Position numbers and translations under genes: made by a program
In this document: piece by piece, positions 15,947-23,576 of the stretch
How the letters are laid out: the number at the start of each line of letters is the position of its first letter
Numbering within the stretch: position 1 is the first letter of the stretch
Notes under the pieces: model-generated
What the model was told of the DNA's origin: nothing
The model's input: the letters and a program-made list of their open reading frames with translations, nothing else
Databases searched by the model: none
Assembly (NCBI GenBank): GCA_016462645.1
Contig: JAEMSX010000005.1
Coordinates: forward strand, 1 to 64,000
Reading direction: 5' to 3'
Origin: Thermoleophilaceae bacterium
GTDB lineage: Bacteria; Actinomycetota; Thermoleophilia; Solirubrobacterales; JACPNS01
Length of the DNA stretch: 64,000 nt

Positions 15947-17164
15947 ATGCATTTGCGCTTCACAACCGCCGGCGAATCGCACGGCCCCGGGCTGATCGCC
16001 GTGATCGAGGGCGTTCCGGCCGGCTTGCAGTTGACGCCGGAGGACCTCAATCACGACCTCGCGCGCCGCCAGCTCGGCTACGGCCGCGGCGGCCGCATGA
16101 AAATCGAGAAGGACGCGGCGGTCGTCGTGTCGGGAATCCGCCACGGAAAGACGCTCGGAACACCGATCGCGCTCTCGATCCCGAACAAGGATTACGCGAA
16201 CTGGGAAGATCGCATGAACCCGTGGCCGGTCGATGCAGAGGTCGCCGCGGTGCACCTGCCGCGCCCCGGTCACGCAGACCTGCCCGGCGTACAGAAGTAC
16301 GGCCACGATGACGTGCGCAACGTGCTCGAGCGCGCCAGCGCCCGCGAGACCACCGCCCGCGTGGCAGTCGGCGCGATCGCCCGCGCGATTCTGCGCGACC
16401 TCGGCGTGACGATCCGCAGCCACGTCACGCGCATCGGCGAGGTGGACGCACCGGCACCAGAGCGCCCGCGCCAGATCGACGACTTCGAGGGTGTCGATGA
16501 GTCGCCGGTGCGCTGTCTCGACAAGGAGACCGAGCGCCTGATGATCCGCCACATCGACGTTCAGCGCAAGGCCAACGAGACGCTCGGCGGCATCTTCGAG
16601 GTGCTCGTCTTCGGTCTCGTTCCCGGCATCGGCTCCTACTCAAGCTGGGACAGCCGCATCGAGGGCCGTCTGGCGCAGGCCTTCTGCTCGATCCAGGCGA
16701 TCAAGGGCGTTGGCTTCGGCGACGGCTTCAAGCTGACCGGGATCCCCGGCTCTCAGGCGCACGACGAGATCTTCCCCGGTGGTGAAGGCCCCACCGAGGC
16801 ATTCGGTTTCCACCGCACGACCAACCACGCCGGCGGCATCGAGGGCGGCATGACCAACGGCGAGACCGTGGTGGTCAAGGGCGCGATGAAACCGCTCCCG
16901 ACGCTCACCAAGCCGCTGCGCAGCGTTGATATCACCACCGGCGAAGAGACGGCGGCGTTGAAGGAGCGCACTGATTCGTGCACGGTGCCCGCGGCTGGCG
17001 TTGTCGGGGAGGCGATGGCCGCGCTGGTGTTCGCGAACGCCTATCTCGAGAAGTTCGGCGGAGACAACATCGCCGACACCAAGCTCGCGCTGTCCGCCTA
17101 TCAGGACAGAATTGCCGGCAAGGTGTTTTTTCAAAAAGCCGGTTTTTCGCCGGAGAGTCACTAG
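15947..17164 (+). CDS. aroC: Chorismate synthase
   Basis: Catalyses 5-enolpyruvylshikimate-3-phosphate to chorismate using reduced FMN, the last step of the shikimate pathway. The 405 residues match the family length. The N-terminal signature (GESHGPGLIAVIEGVPAG), the RQLGYGRGGRMKIEKD stretch, the ASARETTARVAVG motif and the C-terminal EHA-like NHAGGIEGGMTNGE segment are all present. It starts a shikimate cluster: the fused aroKB gene begins 4 bases after its stop and aroQ follows. A TAGGCT box 7 bases before the ATG suggests a leaderless message. Confidence 0.97.
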   Translation: MHLRFTTAGESHGPGLIAVIEGVPAGLQLTPEDLNHDLARRQLGYGRGGRMKIEKDAAVVVSGIRHGKTLGTPIALSIPNKDYANWEDRMNPWPVDAEVAAVHLPRPGHADLPGVQKYGHDDVRNVLERASARETTARVAVGAIARAILRDLGVTIRSHVTRIGEVDAPAPERPRQIDDFEGVDESPVRCLDKETERLMIRHIDVQRKANETLGGIFEVLVFGLVPGIGSYSSWDSRIEGRLAQAFCSIQAIKGVGFGDGFKLTGIPGSQAHDEIFPGGEGPTEAFGFHRTTNHAGGIEGGMTNGETVVVKGAMKPLPTLTKPLRSVDITTGEETAALKERTDSCTVPAAGVVGEAMAALVFANAYLEKFGGDNIADTKLALSAYQDRIAGKVFFQKAGFSPESH

Positions 17165-17168
17165 ATCC

Positions 17169-18689
17169 ATGGCCCGTCATCTCGTCTTGACCGGCTTCAT
17201 GGGCGCCGGCAAGTCGAGCTCGGCGACCCGACTGGCCAAAGCGCTCGGCCGGGAGTCCGCCGACGCCGATCGCCTGATCGAGGATCGGATCGGTATGCCG
17301 ATCCCGGAGTTCTTCGACCAGCACGGTGAGGCTGAGTTCCGCGCGCGCGAAGAAGCCGTCGTGCTTGAGCTGCTTGCGCGCGACGCGCCGCAGGTGATCG
17401 CACTGGGCGGCGGGGCGCTCGGATCGAAAAAGACCCGCCGCGCGCTGAAGAAGCACCTCACTGTCTATCTCGAGGTCGCCGCCGACGACGCCTGGGCGCG
17501 CGTGCGCAAGTCCAATCGCCCGCTGGCGCGCGACGAGGAGGCCTTCCGCGCCCTCTATGCCGAGCGCGCTCCGGCCTACGAGGACAGCGCCGACGCGATC
17601 GTCGCCAACTCGGGTTCGTCGGCGATGCGCGAAGCGCTCCCGCTGCTGCGCGAGCTGCTCGCGCGTCCGGCCGGTCCACGAATGATCTGGGCGTCGGGCA
17701 AGACTTGGGGCTACCCGTCGGTCTTCGAGCCGGGCGTGCTTGAGGCCGGTGACCTCTGGCTCGCGCGTCGCGACGCCGTCACCGTCACCGACGAGCACAT
17801 CGCGAAGCTCTATCCCTGGCTCGACGAAGGCATCGTGATCCCGCCGGGCGAGACCTCCAAGACTTTGGAGCAGGTCGAGCGCGTGTGCTCTGCGCTGGCG
17901 GAGCAGGAGTTCGCGCGCGGACGCCAGCTGGCGGCGGTGGGCGGGGGAGTGGTCGGAGACCTCGCGGGATTCTGCGCGGCGATCTACCAGCGCGGTACGC
18001 CGTTCGTGCAGGTGCCGACGAGCCTCGTCGCCCAGGTCGACTCCGCCTATGGCGGCAAGACCGGCGTGGACCTTCCCGCGGCCAAGAACTACGCGGGTGC
18101 CTACCACCAGCCTGACGGCGTGCTCGTGGACACGAACGCGTTGTCCGGCCTGCCGAAGGCCGAGCTTGTCTCGGGCTGGGCCGAGGTGATCAAGACGGCG
18201 TTGATCGCCGGCGATCGCCTCTGGAAGAAGGTCTCGGGCGGCGTCGATTTCAAGCAGCCGATCGACCCTTGGATCATCTTCGAGTGCGCCCGCACCAAGT
18301 TGAAGGTCGTCGCTGCCGATGAGCGCGATCAGAACGTTCGCCAGATCCTCAACCTCGGCCACACGATCGGGCATGCGATCGAGACCGTCGCCGGCTACGG
18401 GAATCTGCGCCATGGCGAGGCCGTGAGCATCGGTATGGCCGGCGCGCTGAGGCTTTCCGGAAACGACGAGTTGCGGGCCGAGGTGATCGACGTCTGCAAG
18501 CAGGCCGGTCTGCCGGTGAAGGCCAAGGGCATTCCGCTCGATACGGTGCTCGACGTGATCAGACTTGACAAGAAGCGCGTCGGCGAGAGTGTCCCGTTTG
18601 TGCTCGTGAACGAGCCCGGCGATGTGACCCCTGGGCACTCGATCGCGGCGGACGACCTCGAAGCGGCCGTCAAGGAGCTCGTGCGATGA
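17169..18689 (+). CDS. aroKB: Shikimate kinase / 3-dehydroquinate synthase fusion
   Basis: One 506-residue polypeptide with two enzymes of the shikimate pathway. Residues about 1-165 are shikimate kinase: Walker A GFMGAGKSS about 10-18, DADRLIE, FRAREE, GGGAL and the lid arginine in NRPLA. Residues about 175-506 are NAD-dependent dehydroquinate synthase: GGGVVGDLAGF, QVDSAYGGKTGVDLPAAKN, and zinc-ligand region NLGHTIGHAIE with RHGEAVSIGM. The frame extends upstream into aroC, but ATG 17169 gives a native kinase N-terminus. A kinase-synthase fusion is known from a few lineages (for example Thermotoga) but the genes are usually separate. aroQ overlaps its end (ATGA). Confidence 0.95.
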   Translation: MARHLVLTGFMGAGKSSSATRLAKALGRESADADRLIEDRIGMPIPEFFDQHGEAEFRAREEAVVLELLARDAPQVIALGGGALGSKKTRRALKKHLTVYLEVAADDAWARVRKSNRPLARDEEAFRALYAERAPAYEDSADAIVANSGSSAMREALPLLRELLARPAGPRMIWASGKTWGYPSVFEPGVLEAGDLWLARRDAVTVTDEHIAKLYPWLDEGIVIPPGETSKTLEQVERVCSALAEQEFARGRQLAAVGGGVVGDLAGFCAAIYQRGTPFVQVPTSLVAQVDSAYGGKTGVDLPAAKNYAGAYHQPDGVLVDTNALSGLPKAELVSGWAEVIKTALIAGDRLWKKVSGGVDFKQPIDPWIIFECARTKLKVVAADERDQNVRQILNLGHTIGHAIETVAGYGNLRHGEAVSIGMAGALRLSGNDELRAEVIDVCKQAGLPVKAKGIPLDTVLDVIRLDKKRVGESVPFVLVNEPGDVTPGHSIAADDLEAAVKELVR

Positions 18690-19138
18690 GGCACCGCATC
18701 GAAGTTCTGCACGGCGTCAACCTCGACCAGCTCGGCGTGCGCCCGGCCGAGCACTACGGCTCGCTCACGTTCGATCAGCTTGAATTCAAGATCGAGGGCT
18801 TTGCCGAGGAGCTTGGTCTTGAGCTCTCGAGTTTTCAGACCAACAGTGAGGGCGAGTTCGTCGAGCGCCTTCACCGCGCGCGCGAGATGGACGACGGCCT
18901 GATTCTCAACCCGGGCGCGTGGACGCACTACAGCTGGGCGATCCGCGACGCGCTGGAGATCTCCGGTCTGCCGGCTGTCGAGGTGCACCTTTCCGACGTC
19001 AACGCTCGCGAGGACTGGCGCAAGCAGTCCGTGATTCGCGATCTCTGTTTCATGACCATTGCGGGCAAAGGCATTGAGGGCTACAAGGAAGCCCTTGAAG
19101 CGCTGGCCGCGCGCCTTGAGGAGGGCGACGAACAATGA
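18686..19138 (+). CDS. aroQ: 3-dehydroquinate dehydratase, type II
   Basis: Converts 3-dehydroquinate to 3-dehydroshikimate; dodecameric cytosolic enzyme. The 150 residues fit the type II family. Visible equivalents of the key residues: Asn in HGVNLDQLG, Arg and Tyr in VRPAEHYG, the LNPGAWTHYS loop with its His, the catalytic His in VEVHLSDVNARE and the following Arg. HLSDVNARE differs from the usual HLSNVHARE, and the active-site loop reads TNSEGE rather than NHEGE; a similar Ser is found in the mycobacterial enzyme, so activity is still expected. Starts in the aroKB stop and overlaps the next gene (ATGA). Confidence 0.92.
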   Translation: MRHRIEVLHGVNLDQLGVRPAEHYGSLTFDQLEFKIEGFAEELGLELSSFQTNSEGEFVERLHRAREMDDGLILNPGAWTHYSWAIRDALEISGLPAVEVHLSDVNAREDWRKQSVIRDLCFMTIAGKGIEGYKEALEALAARLEEGDEQ

Positions 19139-20211
19139 CTGCCACGCCTCCCCGCATCACCCGCATTCGTGACGTGCTGATCGAACGTGAGCTCGACGCG
19201 TTGATGGTCACGAATCCGCACAACGTCTTCTATCTCTCCGGGTTCACGGGAACCAACGGCACGCTCGTGATCGACGCCGAGCGGGCGACCCTGCTGACCG
19301 ACTTCCGCTACACGGCCCAGGCAGCCGACCAGTCTCCGTACTTTGAAGTCGTGGACGGCGAGACCGAACCGCGCAACCGCCTGGTGGATGCTTTCGGCGA
19401 CGCCAAGCGCGTCGGCTTTGACGATGCTGACATGCGCGTGAAGCCGCTCGAAGAGCTGATCAAAGCGCTGGAGGACCGCATCGCACTTGTCCCGGAATCG
19501 GGGCTGGTCGAGTCGATGCGCGCGATCAAGGACGACGATGAGATCGATGCGATCGCCCGCGCCGCGATGATCGCCGACTCGATCTACGTCTCGCTGGCCG
19601 AGGAGGGGCTCGTCGGCCGCACCGAGCGCGACATCGCCTGGCGCATTGAGCAGCTCGCACGTGAGGGCGGCGCCACGGGCCTGTCATTTCCCCCGATCGT
19701 CGCCTCGGGCGCACACGGTGCGCAGCCGCACGCCGTGCCACGCAATGTGGAGATCGAGGCCGACCAGTTGGTTGTTCTCGACCTCGGCGTTATCCATGAC
19801 GGCTACTGCTCGGACTGCACGCGCACGTTCGCGACCGGCGCGATCTCCGATTCCGCGCGCGAGGCCTACGAACTGGTGCTTGACGCGCAGCTCAAATCAC
19901 TTGCCGGCGTTGTCGTCGGAGCCGAGTGCAAGGCCGTCGACGCGATCGCTCGCGATGTGATCAGCGCAGACGGAATGGGGGACAAGTTCGGACACAGTCT
20001 CGGTCACGGCGTCGGGATCGAAGTTCACGAACTGCCGACACTCTCCAGCCGCTCCGAGGGTTCGCTTGTTGCGGGCAACGTCGTGACGGTCGAACCGGGG
20101 GTCTATCTTCCCGGCGAGTTCGGTGTGCGCATCGAAGACCTCGTGGTCGTCGCGGAAGACGGCCCGCGTGTGCTGACACCTTTCACCAAGGAACTGGTGA
20201 CAGTCGGCTGA
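19135..20211 (+). CDS. pepQ: M24 family Xaa-Pro aminopeptidase
   Basis: Cytosolic metallopeptidase that removes the residue before proline. The 358 residues have a creatinase-like N-terminal domain (about 1-125) and a pita-bread catalytic domain. The five metal ligands are visible: Asp in LDLGVIHDG, Asp in CSDCTRTF, His in GHSLGHGVGIEVHE, Glu in VEPGVYLP and Glu in GVRIEDLVV. It overlaps aroQ (ATGA) and lies upstream of efp, a conserved aroQ-pepQ-efp order in Gram-positive and actinobacterial genomes. PepP versus PepQ naming cannot be settled from sequence alone. Confidence 0.9.
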   Translation: MTATPPRITRIRDVLIERELDALMVTNPHNVFYLSGFTGTNGTLVIDAERATLLTDFRYTAQAADQSPYFEVVDGETEPRNRLVDAFGDAKRVGFDDADMRVKPLEELIKALEDRIALVPESGLVESMRAIKDDDEIDAIARAAMIADSIYVSLAEEGLVGRTERDIAWRIEQLAREGGATGLSFPPIVASGAHGAQPHAVPRNVEIEADQLVVLDLGVIHDGYCSDCTRTFATGAISDSAREAYELVLDAQLKSLAGVVVGAECKAVDAIARDVISADGMGDKFGHSLGHGVGIEVHELPTLSSRSEGSLVAGNVVTVEPGVYLPGEFGVRIEDLVVVAEDGPRVLTPFTKELVTVG

Positions 20212-20274
20212 CCGTGACATGAAACGACGTAGAGTTTCTCGCAGTTTCACCCCACCACCAGGAGAAGTACAAAG

Positions 20275-20874
20275 TTGAGCAAGAACACGCGATGGGCGCT
20301 GGCGATCGTCGGCGTCGTGATCATCATCGTCGGCGCGATCGTGATCGGTACCGGCAAGGACAACACGGACGCCGTTCAGCCGCCGAGCGAGCAGTCGACC
20401 ACTGAGACGGGCGCGACGCAGTCGACAGGCACCACGCCCGCCACCGGTTCGACGGGGTCAGGAGGCGGCACCACCAATGGTGGCTCAGGCACCGACGACG
20501 GCTCCGGGAGCGGCGGCGCAAGCCCGAGCGACTCCGGCGAGAACAGCGGAGGGTCAAGCCCGGACATCGACAACGACGACAGTTCCGGCGGCGCGAAGGC
20601 GAAGGTCGGCAGCAACGGAGTCGTGTCTCCGATCCTCTCGGATGTGAAGGTTCAGACCGTCAAGGTCGACAAGGGCGAGAAGGTGATGATCCGCGGGCTC
20701 TCCGATTCGAGCGGCGAGATGCACGTTCACGGTTACGACAAGGAAGTGCCGCTGAAGGCGGGCAGGATCGCGCGCGTGACGTTCACAGCCAACATCGACG
20801 GTGAGTTCGCGATTGAGTTCCACCTGTCGAACGGCGGCCACCTCGACGTCGGGACGCTTCGGGTCAGTCCGTGA
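20275..20874 (+). CDS. Membrane-anchored cupredoxin-like protein
   Basis: A 199-residue protein from a TTG start with a good ribosome site (AGGAGAAG, 20261-20268). It has one N-terminal hydrophobic helix about 8-27 (LAIVGVVIIIVGAIVIG) that could be an anchor or uncleaved signal, a Ser/Thr/Gly/Asp linker about 31-105, and a C-terminal beta domain about 110-199. The domain contains SGEMHVHGYDKEVPLKAG and EFHLSNGGHLDVGTLRV, with Met and four His but no Cys, so a type I blue-copper site is unlikely while Cu binding through His/Met is possible. It overlaps the next gene (GTGA), so the two products probably work together. Confidence 0.65.
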   Translation: MSKNTRWALAIVGVVIIIVGAIVIGTGKDNTDAVQPPSEQSTTETGATQSTGTTPATGSTGSGGGTTNGGSGTDDGSGSGGASPSDSGENSGGSSPDIDNDDSSGGAKAKVGSNGVVSPILSDVKVQTVKVDKGEKVMIRGLSDSSGEMHVHGYDKEVPLKAGRIARVTFTANIDGEFAIEFHLSNGGHLDVGTLRVSP

Positions 20875-22184
20875 ACCTGACTGCGATCCCGCTCGCACAC
20901 GGGCTGGGCGGTCGCACCGATCTTCCGCTTCCGGGATGGCTGTTCGCCTGGGGCGCGGCGCTCGTGCTCGCGCTCTCCTTCTTCGCGCTCGCGGCGCTGT
21001 GGACTGAGCCGAAGCTCGAGATGGCCCGCGTGCGGGCGCTCTTCCGTGTGCCCGGGGTCATCGAGCCGATCTGCGGGGCGGTCGGTGTTGCGATCTTCGC
21101 CGCGCTGGCGTACTTCGGTTTCGCGGGCAATCAGGATGCCGACCAGAACGTTGTCCCGACTTTCGTCTACGTCTTCTTCTGGACGATGTTGCCGCTGCTC
21201 TCGGCGATCTTCGGAAACATCTTCAAACCGTTCAACCCGTGGCGTGCGCTCGGGCGAGGCGTTTCGTGGTTGCGTTCCCGCCGAACGCCCGATCATCGCC
21301 ATGCGCCCGCGCGATTCGCCTACCCGGACGCTCTCGGCCGTTGGCCCGCAGCGATCGGCATCGTCGCCTTCGGCTGGCTGGAGCTTGTCGGCGGAGAGCA
21401 GGGGCGCGACCCGTCAACGCTGATGACACTCGCTTTGATCTACGCGGCGTTCCAGCTGAGCGGGATGGCGTTGTTCGGCGTCGAGCGCTGGTCTGAGCGC
21501 GGGGACGCGTTCGGTGTCTATTTCGAGTTCTTCGCGCGCATTTCGCCATTCACGATTGACGACGGCAGGCTCTGCGCGCGCCTTCCACTCGCGGGGCTCA
21601 CCGACATCGTTCCGCTGGCCGGAACCGTCACCTTCGTTTCCGCGGCGATCGGCATCACCGTCTTCGACGGCGCTGAGCGCGGGGGGCTCTGGGAGTCGAT
21701 CGCCGGCAGCGATCCGTCGACTTTCGTCTCCACGATCGGGCTGATCGCGGCGGTTGCGCTGGTCGCCGGCTTCTATCGCCTGGGCGTCGCAGGCATGAAG
21801 TCGAGCCACATCGAGAAGTCGCCACGAGAGCTGTCGTTGATGTTCGCTCCCTCGCTCGTTCCGATCGCCCTCGGCTACCTGCTCGCCCACTACTTCTCGT
21901 TCATGCTCTTCGTCGGTCAGGCGCTGCCGCACGTGATCGCGCATCCGATGGGCAATTCCGGGCCGCCTCCGGTTGACTACTTCGTCTCCGGAAGGGTGAT
22001 CTGGTGGGTTCAGGTCCTCGCCCTGCTGGCCGGACACGTTGCGGGACTGATCGTCGCCCACGACAAGGCAACCGCCGTCTGGGGCAAGGCGCGCGCCGCG
22101 GCGCAGTCGCAGATGTGGATGCTCGTGGTGATGGTCGGTTTCACCTGCCTCGGGTTGTGGCTACTTTCGCAATCACCCGCATGA
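20871..22184 (+). CDS. Conserved multi-pass membrane protein, function unknown
   Basis: A 437-residue integral membrane protein with about ten hydrophobic segments, starting at a GTG inside the stop of the cupredoxin-like gene. Histidines lie in or next to membrane segments: AHGLGG at the N-terminus, LLAHYFSFMLF, ALPHVIAHPMG and GHVAGLIVAHD. A cytoplasmic loop carries FKPFNPWRALGRG and basic residues. Paired membrane histidines beside a His/Met-rich exported domain suggest metal or haem handling, but I recognise no characterised family and no transporter signature. Its stop overlaps the start of a 60-residue membrane protein. Confidence 0.6.
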   Translation: MNLTAIPLAHGLGGRTDLPLPGWLFAWGAALVLALSFFALAALWTEPKLEMARVRALFRVPGVIEPICGAVGVAIFAALAYFGFAGNQDADQNVVPTFVYVFFWTMLPLLSAIFGNIFKPFNPWRALGRGVSWLRSRRTPDHRHAPARFAYPDALGRWPAAIGIVAFGWLELVGGEQGRDPSTLMTLALIYAAFQLSGMALFGVERWSERGDAFGVYFEFFARISPFTIDDGRLCARLPLAGLTDIVPLAGTVTFVSAAIGITVFDGAERGGLWESIAGSDPSTFVSTIGLIAAVALVAGFYRLGVAGMKSSHIEKSPRELSLMFAPSLVPIALGYLLAHYFSFMLFVGQALPHVIAHPMGNSGPPPVDYFVSGRVIWWVQVLALLAGHVAGLIVAHDKATAVWGKARAAAQSQMWMLVVMVGFTCLGLWLLSQSPA

Positions 22185-22363
22185 TTCTCATCGCGTACAT
22201 CCTCCCGATCGCCCACGCCGGTCACTGGCTTGCCAGCATGCTGTACCTGGTGCCGGTGGTCATCCTCGCCGGCGGAATCTTCTGGCAGCGTCGCAACGAC
22301 AAGCGGCTGCGCGACGCGGGCGAGTCGGTGGACGATGCAGACGTGCCGTTCACCGACGAATAG
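22181..22363 (+). CDS. 60-residue single-pass membrane protein
   Basis: Starts at ATG 22181, overlapping the previous stop (ATGA). The frame is open further upstream, but that part is out of frame with the coupled gene order. One hydrophobic segment about 5-34 (LPIAHAGHWLASMLYLVPVVILAGG) with two His, then a basic RRNDKRLRD stretch and an acidic tail. Small size, coupling and shared His-rich membrane character make it the third member of the cupredoxin/membrane cassette. No family recognised. Confidence 0.65.
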   Translation: MILIAYILPIAHAGHWLASMLYLVPVVILAGGIFWQRRNDKRLRDAGESVDDADVPFTDE

Positions 22364-22380
22364 GCCATTCGACGACCATC

Positions 22381-22386
22381 TAGCCT
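22381..22386 (+). promoter_or_regulatory. Putative -10 of leaderless efp transcript
   Basis: TAGCCT followed by exactly 7 bases and the efp ATG (22394), with no ribosome site. Same geometry as aroC, steA, dgt, xerD and bipA in this window. Confidence 0.5.
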
Positions 22387-22393
22387 TCAAGGC

Positions 22394-22954
22394 ATGATTT
22401 CAACGAACCAGTTCAAGAACGGGAACCACATCGACGTCGATGGCACCGTTTTCAAGATCGTCGAGTTTCAGCACGTGAAGCCGGGCAAGGGCGGCGCCTT
22501 CGTGCGCACCAAACTGCGCCGCGTAAGTGACGGAAACGTGATTGACAAGACCTTTCGCGCCGGCGAGAAGTTTCGCGCCGTGCGCACCGAAGTGAAGAAG
22601 CTGCAGTTCCTCTACAGCGACGGACAGGACGCGCACTTCATGGACAACGAGAGCTTCGACCAGCTCTCGGCTCCGTTCGCGAAGCTCGAGGAGCCGCTCG
22701 GATTCGTCAAGCCCAACACCGAGATCGAGGCGCTCTACATCGACGGCGAGTTCTCGGACATCCAGCTCCCCGCATCGGTCGTGCTCGAGATCACGGAGAC
22801 CGAGCCCGGTGTGCGCGGCGACACGGTCAGCGGTGGCGGCAACAAGCCCGCAGTGCTCGAGACCGGCAAGACCGTGAACGTTCCGCTGTTCCTCAACACC
22901 GGTGACGTGGTCAAGGTCGACACGCGCAGCGGCGAATACATGTCACGCGGCTAG
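22394..22954 (+). CDS. efp: Translation elongation factor P
   Basis: Binds between the P and E sites and relieves ribosome stalling at polyproline. The 186 residues match the family, with a KOW-like domain I, the loop VKPGKGGAF whose Lys is the usual modification site, and two OB domains (EPLGFVKPNTEIEALYIDG; C-terminal GDVVKVDTRSGEYMSR). The C-terminal YMSR is the EF-P hallmark. nusB starts 4 bases after its stop. No modification enzyme gene (EpmA, EarP, YmfI type) is seen in the window. Confidence 0.97.
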   Translation: MISTNQFKNGNHIDVDGTVFKIVEFQHVKPGKGGAFVRTKLRRVSDGNVIDKTFRAGEKFRAVRTEVKKLQFLYSDGQDAHFMDNESFDQLSAPFAKLEEPLGFVKPNTEIEALYIDGEFSDIQLPASVVLEITETEPGVRGDTVSGGGNKPAVLETGKTVNVPLFLNTGDVVKVDTRSGEYMSRG

Positions 22955-22957
22955 TCC

Positions 22958-23338
22958 TTGAAACGATCTGATCAGCGCAAGCAGGCAGTTTTCGCGCTCT
23001 ACCAGCACGATCTCACTGGGCGCGAACTGGAGGATGTTCTCGATGATGAAACGACTGATTTCGCTCGTGCGCTCGCTGTGGAGACGCTTGACGAGCGGGA
23101 CGCGATCGACGCAACCCTCAGCCGCTTCATCAAGCAAGGATGGACCCTCGAACGCATCGCCCCGCTCGAGCGCAACATCCTTCGTGTCGCCGTCCACGAG
23201 CTCAGCGCCGGCGACGTCCCCCGAGAGGTCGCCATCGACGAGGCCGTCGAGCTCGCCAAGCGCTACTGCTCTGCTGACGCGCCAAAGTTCGTCAACGGTA
23301 TTCTCGGATCAGTCCTACGAGACCTCCCCGGCGACTGA
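22958..23338 (+). CDS. nusB: Transcription antitermination factor NusB
   Basis: All-helical RNA-binding protein that acts with NusE on boxA of rRNA operons. The 126 residues from TTG 22958 begin MKRSDQRKQAVFALYQHD, matching the family start (RRxAREAALQxLYxxD), and contain the conserved RNILRVAVHEL and VAIDEAVELAKRY...FVNGILG segments. It lies directly after efp, the usual order in many Gram-positive genomes. No ATG fits the family N-terminus, so the TTG start is preferred. Confidence 0.93.
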   Translation: MKRSDQRKQAVFALYQHDLTGRELEDVLDDETTDFARALAVETLDERDAIDATLSRFIKQGWTLERIAPLERNILRVAVHELSAGDVPREVAIDEAVELAKRYCSADAPKFVNGILGSVLRDLPGD

Positions 23339-23387
23339 CGACGTCGATTCGCAAGAACTGGACGAACTGGAAACGCTGATTGAACTC

Positions 23388-23576
23388 ATGACCGATCTCG
23401 ATCCCACAACCCAGCAGACGCTCACCGAACTCGACGGACTGATCGTCGAGCTGAAAGAAAAGGTCTCCACGCTGCGCGAGGGCGAATTTGACGCGGGAGC
23501 GTTGGAGACACGCCTGCGCGAGCTGACCGAGCTGGCGAGCCGCGCCGCCTCGACTCTGGAGTCGGTCTCGCGGTGA
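23388..23576 (+). CDS. xseB: Probable exodeoxyribonuclease VII small subunit
   Basis: A 62-residue acidic, fully helical protein from ATG 23388. The stretch LTELDGLIVELKEKVSTLREGEF followed by ALETRLRELTELASRAA resembles the XseB helical hairpin (LExIVxxLExGELxLEEAL). The gene lies between nusB and the prenyl synthase/dxs pair, a classical xseB position, and its stop overlaps the ispA-like GTG. The match is weak at residue level, the start is uncertain (the frame is open far upstream in overlap with nusB), and xseA is not in the window. It could instead be an unrelated small coiled-coil protein. Confidence 0.5.
   Translation: MTDLDPTTQQTLTELDGLIVELKEKVSTLREGEFDAGALETRLRELTELASRAASTLESVSR

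Noticed and set aside
16932-18638. 568-codon ORF on the - strand opposite aroKB
   Set aside because: The + strand frame has full shikimate kinase and dehydroquinate synthase motifs; the - strand frame is Arg/Asp/His-rich with no recognisable domain, typical antisense reading of GC-rich codons.
18686-19138. Inactive aroQ because of altered NHEGE and HLSNVHARE motifs
   Set aside because: Tyr, both catalytic-site His, Asn and Arg equivalents remain, and a Ser in the first motif is also found in the mycobacterial enzyme.
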